A stretch of DNA of 64,000 nt from Pseudarthrobacter sulfonivorans. GTDB taxonomy: Bacteria; Actinomycetota; Actinomycetes; Actinomycetales; Micrococcaceae. The stretch covers positions 31,544 through 95,543 of the forward strand of contig NZ_JANFCZ010000015.1 in NCBI RefSeq assembly GCF_024391045.1, given 5' to 3'. The position numbers and the translations under genes are program-made. The notes beneath the pieces were generated by a model that was not told where the DNA came from, did not search any database, and worked only from the letters and a program-made list of their open reading frames with translations. Below, piece by piece: positions 52,322 to 62,900 of this stretch. Every line of letters starts with the position of its first letter. The stretch's first letter is position 1.

Positions 52322-53215
52322 ATGATTGTAGTGATGGAGCCAGTCGGCGAATGCGGCAACACGCTCGGCCTCTGACGTATATGACTTCGCGTAGGCCCAT
52401 TCATCGAGCATGGTGCGGTTGTATCGCTCGACTTTGCCGTTGGTCTGCGGCCTGTACGGGCGTGTGCGTTTGTGCTTGATTTCCGTGCCCAGCGCGTCTT
52501 TGAAGGCGTGGGAGCGGTAGCAGGATCCGTTGTCGGTCAAGACCCGTTTGACGGTGATTCCGCAGGATTCGAAGTAGGCGTTGGCACGTTCCCAGAAGCC
52601 GGCCGCGGTGTCCTTCTTCTCATCGCACAGGATCTCGGTATAAGCGAGCCGGGAATGGTCATCGACGGCGTTGTGGAGGAAAGCATAGCCCGGTCGCCGG
52701 TTCGCCGTGGTGCCGGTCTTGTTTCGGTTTCCGGCGGCCCTGCCGAGGCTTCGGTGTCCGCCGCCGTCAGGGATGCGTCCGAGTTTCTTGATGTCGACAT
52801 GGACCAGGTCGCCAGGGCTTTGGTGCTCGTGGCGGCGGATCACTCTTCCGGTGGCACGGTCCAGCCACGACAGCCGGGCCAGCCCGAACCTGGACAGGAC
52901 CCGGTGCACCGTGGACGGATGGATGCCCAGCAGAAAGCCGATCCTGGCCGGCCCCCAACGGCGGTTGACCCTGATCGCGATGATCCGCCGCTCCCGCCGT
53001 ACAGGCGTCCGCCGCGGGGAGCTGACAGGCCGGCTGGAACGGTCCTGCATCCCGTCCTCACCAAGGGCCCGGTAGCGGGCGGCCCAGCGCGCCGCCGTCG
53101 TAACCGACACCTGGAACCGTTCAGCCGCCCGGCGTAGCGCCCACCCGTCCTCGACAACGCACCGGGCCAGCCGGAGCCTGCCCTTCGGCGTCAGGAGCGC
53201 GTTAGCATGGGACAT
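52322..53215 (-). pseudogene. IS481 family transposase, N-terminal part, split
   Basis: About 298 residues of an IS481 transposase. The helix-turn-helix is at about 20-60 (RAAERFQVSVTTAARWAARY). The DDE catalytic residues appear in LVHVDIKKLG, VLTDNGSCY and TNGKVERYNRT. The chain is cut right after WLHHYNH by the IS110 element, and the last readable codons come from that element. The catalytic core is complete but the usual C-terminal tail is on the other side, so it is probably inactive. Confidence 0.9.
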
Positions 53216-53278
53216 TGAAGACCTCCTTGTGGATCGGACTCTTAGACAAGCCCCACTCCACTCGGAGGTCTTCTTTTT
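53213..53278 (-). promoter_or_regulatory. Inverted repeat covering the transposase ribosome-binding site
   Basis: On the minus strand the transposase ATG at 53215 follows aaggaggtcttca, a strong SD. Its ggaggtcttc (53226-53217) pairs exactly with gaagacctcc (53273-53264), 37 bases upstream in the transcript. In a long read-through RNA the SD would be buried. On the plus strand the same hairpin is followed by ttttt and could act as a terminator. Confidence 0.6.
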
Positions 53279-53324
53279 GTCACCTATCCACGCCGAGCGT
53301 TCCTAACGTCCGTGGTCAAGACAA

Positions 53325-55943
53325 TTAGGCGTTGACGATCAGCCCCAGTTCGGCTTTTGACGCCAGCGCCTCGTGCCGGGGCAGGACCCGGACGGTGTAA
53401 CCGAACGGGCCGGAACGGTCGATCACCAGGGAGCCGCTGAACAGGTAGCGGCCACCGCCCAGGTCTTCCTTCGGCTGCAGCTCCATCAGGGTCACGTCCG
53501 CCAGGTTGTCGCTTTCCTCGGCGCGCCCGTAGGCGACCTCCACAGAGACATCGTCCGGTGTCAGGGTGGTCAACGCAACGTAGGCGTTCACCTGCATCGT
53601 GTCGCCGATCTGCGGATCCTCGGATACGCCGACGGAGTCGACGTGCTCCACGTGCAGCATCGGCCAGGCTGCCCTGACCTGGGCAGTCCATGCAGCCAGT
53701 GACCGGGCCTGCGAGTAAGAGTCGGCCACGGCCTTGCGACCGGCCTCGGCGGCGGGGCGGTACAGAATGTTGACGTAGTCGTGCAGCATCCGGTCCGCCG
53801 AGACGGCCGGGCCGAGGTGGGACAGCGTGTGCTTGATCATGGACACCCAGTGCGTCGGCACCTTCTCGGCCCCGGTGCTGGACGGCCCGGCTGCGCCGGC
53901 GCTTTCCGACACGGTGCTGCCGTAGAAGCGCGGCGCCACCTGGGTTTCCAGGAGCTCGTACAGGGCTGCAGCCTCAATGTCGTCGCGTTCTTCGGGGGAC
54001 GCGTCGTTGTTGGCCGTCGGGATTGCCCAGCCGTTTTCGCCGTCGTACATCTCGTCCCACCAGCCGTCCATCACCGAAAGGTTCAGCGAACCGTTGATGG
54101 CGGCCTTCATGCCGGAGGTGCCGCAGGCCTCCAGGGGACGCAGCGGGTTGTTGAGCCAGACGTCGCAGCCGGGGAACAGCGTCCTGGCCATGGCGATGTC
54201 GTAGTTCGGGAGGAAGGCAATCCGGTGCCGGACTTCGGGATCGTCGGTAAACCGGACGAGGTCCTGGATCATCTTCTTGCCGGCGTCGTCCGCGGGGTGT
54301 GACTTGCCGGCGATCACCAGCTGGATGGGGTGTTCCGGATGCAGCAGCAGTGCCTTCAGGCGGTCCGGTTCGCGCAGCATCAGGGTGAGCCTTTTGTACG
54401 TCGGGACGCGGCGGGCGAAGCCGATGGTCAGCACGTCAGGGTCCAGCACGCTGTCGGTCCAGCGGAGTTCCGCGTCGGCCGCGCCGCGCTTTTTCCACGC
54501 AGCCCGGAGGCGGCGGCGGACGTCGTCCACCAGGGCCGAGCGCATTTCGCGGCGCAGGGCCCAGACGTCGGCGTCGCTGACGTTGTACGCCAGGTCCCAG
54601 CGGCCCTGGGTTTCGGCCTCGGGGCCGAACTGTTTCCGGGCGAGCTGGGAAATCCGGCTGTCCACCCAGGTGGGGACGTGGACGCCGTTGGTGACGGACG
54701 TGATGGGCACCTCGGAGTGGTCAAAGCCCGGCCAGAGTGCCGAGAACATCCCGCGGGAGACTTCGCCGTGCAGTTTGGCGACGCCGTTGGCCCGCTGGGC
54801 GAGCCGCAAACCCATGACCGCCATGTTGAACACTGCCGGGTTGCCGTCGGCGTAGTTTTCGCGCCCAAGTTCCAGGATCCTGTCCACGGGCACTGCGGGC
54901 GCCAGCCCGGCCTGGAAGAAGTGCTGGATCTGGGCAATTTCGAAGCGGTCGATGCCGGCAGGCACAGGCGTGTGGGTGGTGAACACCGTGGAGGCGCGGC
55001 CTGCGGCCAGTGCTTCGTCGAACGTCAGGGCGGCGTCACCGGACATCAGTTCCTGGATCCGCTCGATGCCCAGGAACCCGGCATGGCCCTCGTTGGTGTG
55101 GAACACTTCGGGCGCCGGCGTGCCGGTGAGCTGCTGGTAGGCGCGCAGTGCCTTGACGCCGCCCATGCCCAGCAGGAGCTCCTGCTGGAGCCGGTGGTCC
55201 CCGCCGCCGCCATAAAGCCGATCGGTGACGCCGCGCGCGGCGTCGTCGTTCCCCGGCACGTTGGAGTCCAGGAGCAGCAACGGAACACGCCCGACGTCGG
55301 CACGCCAGATGTGTGCCAGCAGTCGCCTGCCGTTGGGCAGCGGCAGTGTGATCTGCAGCGGCCGGCCGTTGCCGTCGCTGGACGGTTCGCGCAGCAGGGT
55401 CAGGGGCAGCCCGTCCGGGTCCAGGACAGGATAGGTTTCCTGCTGCCAGGCGTCGCGGGACAGGGACTGCTTGAAGTAGCCGGCCTGGTACAGGAGTCCC
55501 ACACCGATGAGGGGCACACCAAGGTCGGAAGCTGCTTTGAGATGGTCGCCGGCCAGGATGCCCAGGCCGCCGGAGTACTGCGGCAGTACCTCGGTGATGC
55601 CAAACTCGGGGGAGAAATAGGCAATGGCGGCGGGAGCGTTGGCGCCCAGGCCCTGGTACCAGCGCGGTTCGTCAAGGTAGCGGTCGAGGTCCTCAGCGGC
55701 GGCGCGGACGCGTTCCACCACGGACTGGTCAGCGGCCAAGGCCTGGAATTCCTCTCGGCTGACACGGCCAAGGAAGCTGACGGGATCCTGCTCGCTTTCC
55801 TCCCATTTCCGCGGGTTCAGGCTGGCGAAAAGTTCCCGCGTGGGCCGGTGCCAGGACCAGCGCAAGTTGGTCGCTAGCCGGACCAACGGCCGGATTGGCT
55901 CGGGGAGGACGGTTCTGACGGTAAATCTCCGGATTGCCTTCAC
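53325..55943 (-). CDS. glgP: Alpha-glucan (glycogen) phosphorylase
   Basis: 872 residues from the GTG at 55943, which fits the family start KAIRRFTVRTVLPEPIRPL; a GTG nine bases upstream is possible. The N-terminus has LATNLRWSWHRPTRELFASL, the DUF3417-type start of the actinobacterial group. The PLP site shows EACGTSGMKAAINGSLNLSV. It releases glucose 1-phosphate from the ends of alpha-1,4-glucan. It is divergent from glgE, with 152 bp between starts, so both directions of glucan turnover may be controlled there. Confidence 0.93.
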   Translation of the reverse strand: MKAIRRFTVRTVLPEPIRPLVRLATNLRWSWHRPTRELFASLNPRKWEESEQDPVSFLGRVSREEFQALAADQSVVERVRAAAEDLDRYLDEPRWYQGLGANAPAAIAYFSPEFGITEVLPQYSGGLGILAGDHLKAASDLGVPLIGVGLLYQAGYFKQSLSRDAWQQETYPVLDPDGLPLTLLREPSSDGNGRPLQITLPLPNGRRLLAHIWRADVGRVPLLLLDSNVPGNDDAARGVTDRLYGGGGDHRLQQELLLGMGGVKALRAYQQLTGTPAPEVFHTNEGHAGFLGIERIQELMSGDAALTFDEALAAGRASTVFTTHTPVPAGIDRFEIAQIQHFFQAGLAPAVPVDRILELGRENYADGNPAVFNMAVMGLRLAQRANGVAKLHGEVSRGMFSALWPGFDHSEVPITSVTNGVHVPTWVDSRISQLARKQFGPEAETQGRWDLAYNVSDADVWALRREMRSALVDDVRRRLRAAWKKRGAADAELRWTDSVLDPDVLTIGFARRVPTYKRLTLMLREPDRLKALLLHPEHPIQLVIAGKSHPADDAGKKMIQDLVRFTDDPEVRHRIAFLPNYDIAMARTLFPGCDVWLNNPLRPLEACGTSGMKAAINGSLNLSVMDGWWDEMYDGENGWAIPTANNDASPEERDDIEAAALYELLETQVAPRFYGSTVSESAGAAGPSSTGAEKVPTHWVSMIKHTLSHLGPAVSADRMLHDYVNILYRPAAEAGRKAVADSYSQARSLAAWTAQVRAAWPMLHVEHVDSVGVSEDPQIGDTMQVNAYVALTTLTPDDVSVEVAYGRAEESDNLADVTLMELQPKEDLGGGRYLFSGSLVIDRSGPFGYTVRVLPRHEALASKAELGLIVNA

Positions 55944-56095
55944 CTGCGCCACACTAACCGACAACCTCAACAGCGGGAACTGCTTTGGCTTTCTTTTAGG
56001 TAAATGACAGTTGACGCCGTGGATAAGACGAATCGCCGCGACAAAAAACCTCGCAGGCTTAGCTATCTGGATCATTTCTCGCTAACGTCGAGCAT

Positions 56096-58177
56096 GTGAC
56101 GACTAACTCAGGAACCACCGCCGCCAGCAAGAAAAAGCCGAAAGGCAAGATCACCGACGGTCTCAGTTTTGGCCGTTTTCCAATCACCGCCGTACAGCCT
56201 GTGGTTGAGGGTGGAAAATACCCCGCCAAGGCCCTGCCGGGCGAGGGAATCGTGGTCGGGGCCACTGCTTTCCGGGAAGGCCATGACCAACTCGGGGTCA
56301 GCGCCGTCCTCCTGGATCCGCGCGGGAAGGAACGCCAGCGCGTCCGCCTGGCTCCGCCCAGGGGGGAACGCGGCATGGGCACCGATCGCTGGGAAGGTGT
56401 CCTCACGCCGTCGGCCGTTGGCAACTGGACGTTCTTCATTGAGGCCTGGCACGACCGCTACGGAACATGGCACCACAACGCCGAAGTCAAGGTGGCCGCG
56501 GGCATCGACGTGGAGCTGATGCTCGCCGAAGGCGAAGCACTCCTGTCAGAAGCGGCCGACGACGTCTCCCGCACCGCCTCGGACCGCCGCACCCTGCGCA
56601 TGGCTGCTTCTGTCCTGGGCAACCCTTCCCTCACAGAAGAGGAACGCCTCGCCGGCGGCTTCAGCGCCGACGTCGCCGCCGTCGTGGACCGCCAGCCAAT
56701 CCGTGAACTGGTCACGGTATCGGAGCAGTACCCGCTGCTGGTTGAGCGGGACCTTGCCGGTCGCGGCGCGTGGTACGAATTCTTCCCCCGGTCCGAGGGT
56801 GCAGTCCGGGACAACAACACGGGAGCCTGGACCTCTGGCAACTTCCGGACCGCAGCACAGCGGCTCGACGCTGTAGCGGCCATGGGTTTCGACGTGATCT
56901 ACATGCCCCCGATCCACCCGATCGGCGTCCAGCACCGCAAGGGCCCCAACAACACGCTCATCGCCGGCCCGCACGACCCCGGCTCGCCGTGGGCCATCGG
57001 CGCCAAGGAGGGCGGACACGACGCCATCCACCCGGACCTTGGCACGTTCGAGGACTTCGACGCCTTCGTGGCCCGGGCCAACGAACTGGGACTGGAAGTT
57101 GCGCTGGACCTGGCCCTGCAGGCCGCGCCGGACCATCCCTGGGTGGAATCCCATCCGGAGTGGTTCACCACCCGGGTGGACGGCAGCATTGCCTACGCCG
57201 AGAATCCGCCCAAGAAGTACCAGGACATCTTCCCGCTCAACTTCGACAACGATCCCGAAGGGCTCGCCAAGGAGATCCTGCGGGTGGTGCAGCTGTGGGT
57301 CAGCCACGGCGTCAGGATCTTCCGGGTGGACAACCCGCACACCAAGCCCGTGTGGTTCTGGGAGTGGCTCATCGCCCAGGTCAACAAAAAGACACCCGGC
57401 GTGGTGTTCCTGGCGGAGGCATTTACGCGCCCCGCAATGATGCACGCCCTGGGCCGGGCCGGATTCCAGCAGTCCTACACTTACTTCACCTGGCGGAACA
57501 CCAAGAAGGAACTGGAGACCTACTTCAGCGAGGTCAGCCACGAGTCGGCCGCGTTCTTCCGGCCCAACTTCTTCGTCAACACCCCGGACATCCTCACCGA
57601 ATACCTGCAGTTCGGCGGTCCGGCGGCGTTCAAGATCCGTGCGGCGCTGGCTTCCACCGCCAGCCCCCTCTGGGGCGTTTACGCCGGCTACGAACTCTAT
57701 GAGCACGTGGCGCGTCCGGGCGCCGAGGAGTACATCGACAACGAAAAATTCGAGTACAAGGCCCGCGACTGGGAGGCCGCTGCTGAATCGGGCCGTACGC
57801 TCGCACCGTACCTGACCAGGCTCAACAGCATCCGGCATGCCCATCCTGCGCTCCAGGACCTGCAGAACCTGACGGTCCACCAGAGCACCGATGACGCCAC
57901 CGTGGTGTACTCCAAGCACAAGACCCTGCCGGACGGCACGAAGGACACCATCATCGTGGTGGTCAACGTGGATCCGCATGGCACCAGGGAAAGCACTGTG
58001 TCGCTGGACCTGGCCGCTTTGGAGCTCGACCCCGAGGACCTGTCGCCCAACGGCGGGTTCCGGGTGGAGGATCTCATTTCCGGCGAAACCTGGGAATGGG
58101 GCGAATACAATTACGTCCGCCTGGACGCGCACGTCGAACCCGCACACATTCTGAGCGTGAGGAGATCGAATCAGTGA
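56096..58177 (+). CDS. glgE: Alpha-1,4-glucan:maltose-1-phosphate maltosyltransferase
   Basis: 693 residues from a GTG. N-terminal beta domains run to about 200, with SFGRFPITAVQPVVEGGKYP near the start. The GH13 core holds RGAWYEFFPRSEG, the nucleophile in RIFRVDNPHTKP and the acid in FLAEAFTRPAMM. It adds maltose from maltose 1-phosphate to the non-reducing end of glucan, the defining step of the GlgE pathway. The stop overlaps treS by four bases. Confidence 0.95.
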   Translation: MTTNSGTTAASKKKPKGKITDGLSFGRFPITAVQPVVEGGKYPAKALPGEGIVVGATAFREGHDQLGVSAVLLDPRGKERQRVRLAPPRGERGMGTDRWEGVLTPSAVGNWTFFIEAWHDRYGTWHHNAEVKVAAGIDVELMLAEGEALLSEAADDVSRTASDRRTLRMAASVLGNPSLTEEERLAGGFSADVAAVVDRQPIRELVTVSEQYPLLVERDLAGRGAWYEFFPRSEGAVRDNNTGAWTSGNFRTAAQRLDAVAAMGFDVIYMPPIHPIGVQHRKGPNNTLIAGPHDPGSPWAIGAKEGGHDAIHPDLGTFEDFDAFVARANELGLEVALDLALQAAPDHPWVESHPEWFTTRVDGSIAYAENPPKKYQDIFPLNFDNDPEGLAKEILRVVQLWVSHGVRIFRVDNPHTKPVWFWEWLIAQVNKKTPGVVFLAEAFTRPAMMHALGRAGFQQSYTYFTWRNTKKELETYFSEVSHESAAFFRPNFFVNTPDILTEYLQFGGPAAFKIRAALASTASPLWGVYAGYELYEHVARPGAEEYIDNEKFEYKARDWEAAAESGRTLAPYLTRLNSIRHAHPALQDLQNLTVHQSTDDATVVYSKHKTLPDGTKDTIIVVVNVDPHGTRESTVSLDLAALELDPEDLSPNGGFRVEDLISGETWEWGEYNYVRLDAHVEPAHILSVRRSNQ

Positions 58178-59970
58178 GTTTTAACCCGCAGAGTTCCAGC
58201 CAGCATTTCACCCCCAAAAGCACGTTTGAATTAAACGCCCCGGGCCTGGCCCACGATCCTCTGTGGTATCGGAAGGCCGTATTTTACGAAGTGCTTGTGC
58301 GGGCGTTTGCGGATGCCAACGGGGACGGTTCCGGTGATTTTTCCGGCCTGATTGACCGGTTGGACTACCTGCAGTGGCTCGGCGTGGACTGTCTGTGGCT
58401 TCCGCCCTTCTTCCAGTCGCCGCTGCGGGACGGCGGCTATGACATCTCGGACTACAACTCCGTGCTGGACGAGTTCGGCACCATCAGCGACTTCAAGCGA
58501 CTGGTGGCCGAGGCCCATGCCCGCGGCGTCCGGGTCATCATCGACCTGCCGCTGAACCACACCTCGGACCAGCACCCCTGGTTCCAGGAATCGCGCAAGG
58601 ACCCTGACGGACCGTTCGGTGACTTCTACGTGTGGAGCGATACCGACGAGAAATACCAGGACGCCCGCATTATTTTCGTGGACACCGAAGAGTCCAACTG
58701 GACCTTCGATCCCATCCGCCGGCAGTTCTTCTGGCACCGCTTCTTCAGCCACCAGCCCGACCTGAACTTCGAGAACCCCCGGGTCATCGAAGCCCTCTTC
58801 GACGTGGTGCGGTTCTGGCTGGACCAAGGCATTGACGGCTTCCGGGCCGACGCGATCCCCTACCTCTTCGAGGAAGAGGGGACCAACTGCGAAAACCTGC
58901 CGGCAACCCACGATTTCCTGCGCAAGCTGCGCGCCATGGTGGATGAAAGCTATCCCGGGCGCGTCATCATCGCTGAGGCCAACCAGCCGCCCAACGAGGT
59001 GGTGGAGTACTTCGGCACGGCCGAGGAACCCGAATGCCACATGGCCTTTCACTTCCCGATCATGCCCCGGCTCTACTACGCCCTGCGCGACCAGAAAGCC
59101 GCGCCCATCATCGAAACCATGCATGACACCCCCGAGATTCCCGAGGGTGCCCAATGGGGGACGTTCCTGCGGAACCACGATGAACTGACCTTGGAGATGG
59201 TCACCGCCGACGAACGCGCCGCCATGCTGGGCTGGTACGCGCCGGACCCTAGGATGCGGGCCAACATCGGCATCCGCCGCCGGCTGGCTCCGCTGCTGGA
59301 CAACTCCCGGGCGGAAATCGAACTCATCAATGCCCTGCTTCTGTCCCTGCCGGGCAGCCCGTTCCTGTACTACGGTGACGAAATCGGCATGGGGGACAAC
59401 ATCTGGCTTGATGACCGTGACGCCGTGCGCACGCCCATGCAGTGGAATCCGGACCGGAACGCAGGGTTTTCCCATGCTGACCCGGGGAAGCTGTACCTGC
59501 CCGTCATCCAGTCCCTGGTTTACAACTACAACATGGCCAATGTGGAAGCCGAGGCCGCCCACTCGGGGTCGCTGCTCCGCTGGACCCGGCAGATCCTCAG
59601 CGTCCGAAAGAACCATCCGGCGTTCGGCCTCGGCGCCTTCAAACACGTCGAAGCCGACCATGACGCCGTGGTGTCCTACCTGCGGGAACTCGGGGACGAC
59701 AACGCCGCAGGGGAGCCCGGGGAAGTCATTCTGTGCGCGTTCAACCTTTCCCAGCACCCGGTCGCGGCGAATCTGCGGCTTCCGCAGTATGCCGGCCGCG
59801 GACTGCGCGACGTTTTCGGCGGCCAGCCCTTCCCCGGAATCGATGAAAACGGATCGTTGACCCTGACGCTGGGAAGCCACGACTTCTTCTGGCTGCGGGT
59901 CCGCTCGGCGGCGTCGAATCCGTCCTCGCCGCAGACCCAGGCGCTCCCGATTCTGTCCATCGAGAACTGA
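58174..59970 (+). CDS. treS: Trehalose synthase (maltose alpha-D-glucosyltransferase)
   Basis: 598 residues from the GTG at 58174, which overlaps the glgE stop and has a gaggag site. The GH13 core reads RAFADANGDGSGDFSGLIDR, GIDGFRADAIPYLFEEEGTN, VIIAEANQPPNEVVEYFG and FLRNHDELTLEMVT, all typical of TreS. It interconverts trehalose and maltose, feeding the pathway. The next gene follows after one base. Confidence 0.95.
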   Translation: MSFNPQSSSQHFTPKSTFELNAPGLAHDPLWYRKAVFYEVLVRAFADANGDGSGDFSGLIDRLDYLQWLGVDCLWLPPFFQSPLRDGGYDISDYNSVLDEFGTISDFKRLVAEAHARGVRVIIDLPLNHTSDQHPWFQESRKDPDGPFGDFYVWSDTDEKYQDARIIFVDTEESNWTFDPIRRQFFWHRFFSHQPDLNFENPRVIEALFDVVRFWLDQGIDGFRADAIPYLFEEEGTNCENLPATHDFLRKLRAMVDESYPGRVIIAEANQPPNEVVEYFGTAEEPECHMAFHFPIMPRLYYALRDQKAAPIIETMHDTPEIPEGAQWGTFLRNHDELTLEMVTADERAAMLGWYAPDPRMRANIGIRRRLAPLLDNSRAEIELINALLLSLPGSPFLYYGDEIGMGDNIWLDDRDAVRTPMQWNPDRNAGFSHADPGKLYLPVIQSLVYNYNMANVEAEAAHSGSLLRWTRQILSVRKNHPAFGLGAFKHVEADHDAVVSYLRELGDDNAAGEPGEVILCAFNLSQHPVAANLRLPQYAGRGLRDVFGGQPFPGIDENGSLTLTLGSHDFFWLRVRSAASNPSSPQTQALPILSIEN

Positions 59971-59971
59971 T

Positions 59972-62900
59972 ATGACCCAGCCGAAGCTCACAGCCGCACT
60001 GGCCGCAATCCTGCAGGAATGGCTCCCGCGCCAGCGTTGGTTCCCGATAAAATCAGCCGAATTCTCGCTGGAACAGGCAGGCAGCCTGGGCCTGGAGGAC
60101 CCAGCAGGAAAGGTCCGACTGGAGGTCTTCCTGCTTGCCGTGACCTCCCGGACAGCCGACGGGGGACAACGCACGGACGTGGTCCAGGTACCCCTGAGCT
60201 ATCGCGACGTCCCGCTTGCCGGCGGTGAAAACGCCGTGGTGGGCCAGGATCCGGAGGCCGGGATGGCGTGGATTTACGATGCCGTGCATGATCCGTCCTT
60301 CGTGTCCGCCTGGCTGGAACTGATCCGCTCGCAGTCCGCGCCGGCGGCAGGGGCGGCGACCGGCCACCGGACGTCCGCCAACTACCGCCTGCCCACCGCC
60401 CACGGCATGGTCAAGGTCCTTTCCGGGGAGCAGTCCAACAGTTCCGTGATCGTGGACGACGGCGACTCCGCGGCCATCGTAAAGTTCTTCCGGGTGCTCT
60501 CCGAGGGTAAAAACCCGGAAGTCGAGGTGGGTGCGGCGCTGACCGCCGAAGGGACCTCCGAGGTCCCCGCCACCCTGGGCTGGGTGCGGGGTGAGTGGCA
60601 GGCTCCTGTGCAAGTGGCTGCGTCCCAACCGGCGGGGGAGACCGGCCCCGGTCCCCGGCAGGCGCAGGGCGAACTGGCTGTTGCGCATGAATTCCTTGCC
60701 GGCGGCCGCGACGCCTGGCGCCTCGCCGTGGATGCCGCCCGTACCGGAGCCGACTTCACGGCGGAGGCGCGGGCCCTCGGGGCCGCCACTGCCACCGTCC
60801 ACCGCCGCTTGGCGGCTGCCTTTGGAACCTCGGGTGAGGCAGTCCCCGGGCAGGTGATTGCGCCCGGAGTAGCCCAGCGCGTGCGGCAGGCATGGACGGA
60901 AGCCGCTGCCGCCGTCGGACCCTACGACCAAGAGCTGCAGGCGCTGCTGGGCGGCCTCGACGGAGTGGAAGCCGGGCCCCTTCAGCGGATCCACGGCGAT
61001 CTCCACCTCGGGCAGATCCTGCAGGTACCCGGCCACGCCGGCGAACCCGGCCGCTGGGCCATCCTCGACTTCGAAGGAGAGCCCCTCCGGCCCATTTCGG
61101 AACGCAATTTCCCCGACGTCCCGCTCCGGGACGTGGTGGGGATGCTGCGCTCCTTCGACTACGCGGCCGGTGCGGCTGAACGTGAGTACCAGGGTGCCCG
61201 CGTTCCGGCATCCTGGGTGGACGACTGCGCCAACGCATTCGTCGCCGGCTATGCCGCCGTCACGCCGGGAATCATCGACCGTACTTCGCCGCTCTTTGTG
61301 GCATTGTGGCTGGACAAGGCGCTTTACGAAGTTGTTTATGAATTGCGGAACAGACCTGACTGGCTGGCCATTCCCACGAATGCGTCCAGGCGGCTCCTCA
61401 GCGTTCAAGGCTCCGGCGATCATGCCGGGGCAGCATCGGAAGGTAACAACATGACAGGTTCAGCACCCACAGACAGGCCGAGTGCACCGCTTCAGGTGGA
61501 CGAGGCTACCCTGGGCCAGGTGGCCAACGGTGAGCACCACGCACCGCACTCGGTGCTCGGCGCCCACCTGGACAGCCACGGTCACGTCACGGTCAGGACG
61601 GTCAAGCACCTGGCGGAGTCCGTGAGCGTGGTGACGGCCGCCGGTTCGGTCCCCATGACCCACGAGAAGTTTGGGGTGTGGGTCGCCGTCATGGAGCCGC
61701 TCCAGGCAGGCCACGTGCCGGACTACCGGCTGGAAGTTACCTACCCCGGGGCCGAACCCGTCACGGTGGACGAGCCCTACCGCTACCTGCCCACTGTCGG
61801 GGAAGTGGACCTGCACCTCATCGGTGAGGGACGGCACGAGAAGCTCTGGGAAGTCCTTGGCGCCCACGTCCAGCACTACAAGTCCTCGCTCGGCGACGTG
61901 GACGGTGTTTCCTTCGCCGTCTGGGCACCGAATGCACAGGCCGTCCGCCTGAAGGGCGACTTCAACTCGTGGGACGGCCGAGAACACGCACTCCGTTCGC
62001 TGGGGTCTTCCGGCGTCTGGGAAGTCTTCATTCCCGGCGTCTTAGCAGGGGCGTGCTACAAGTTCGAGATTAGGACCAAACACGGCAACTGGGTCGAAAA
62101 GGCCGATCCACTGGCGTTCGGTACTGAGGTCCCGCCGCTGACGGCTTCCCGGGTGGTTGAGCCCTCCTACGCGTTCAAGGACGCCGAGTGGATGGAAGCA
62201 CGCGCGCAGCGCGACCCGCACAATTCCCCGATGAGCGTCTACGAAGTCCACCTCGGCTCGTGGCGCCTTGGCCTGGGCTACCGCGAGCTCGCCACGGAAC
62301 TGGTGGAGTACGTCAAGTGGCTTGGTTTCACGCACGTGGAATTCATGCCGGTGGCCGAGCACCCCTTCGGCGGCTCCTGGGGCTACCAGGTGACGTCCTA
62401 CTTTGCCCCCACCTCGCGGTTCGGGCATCCGGACGAATTCCGGTTCCTGGTTGATTCACTGCACCAGGCCGGCATCGGTGTCCTGCTGGACTGGGTACCG
62501 GCGCACTTCCCCAAGGATTCCTGGGCCCTGGCACAGTTTGACGGTGAAGCGCTGTACGAACACGCCGATCCGAACCTGGGCGAACACCCCGACTGGGGAA
62601 CGCTGATCTTCGACTTCGGGCGGACCGAGGTGCGAAACTTCCTGGTGGCCAACGCGCTGTACTGGCTCGATGAGTTCCACATTGACGGACTCCGAGTGGA
62701 TGCGGTGGCCTCCATGCTGTACCTGGATTACTCCCGGGAAGACGGGCAGTGGTCACCCAACCGTTTCGGCGGCCGGGAGAACCTCGAAGCCATCTCCTTC
62801 CTGCAGGAAGTCAACGCCACTGTCTACAAGACCCACCCGGGCGCGGTGATGATCGCCGAGGAGTCCACAGCGTTCCCCGGCGTGACCGCCCCGACAAGCC

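Larger units (their letters stand above)
50817..53309. mobile_element. IS481-family element, split by an IS110 element
   Basis: Candidate ends are acgtcgccaaccgctgagcg at 50817-50836 and, on the other strand at the right, acgttaggaacgctcggcg ending at 53309; they match at about two thirds of positions with one gap. Inside are both pieces of one IS481 transposase on the minus strand. The ends should be taken as approximate, and no target duplication was found. Confidence 0.6.
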
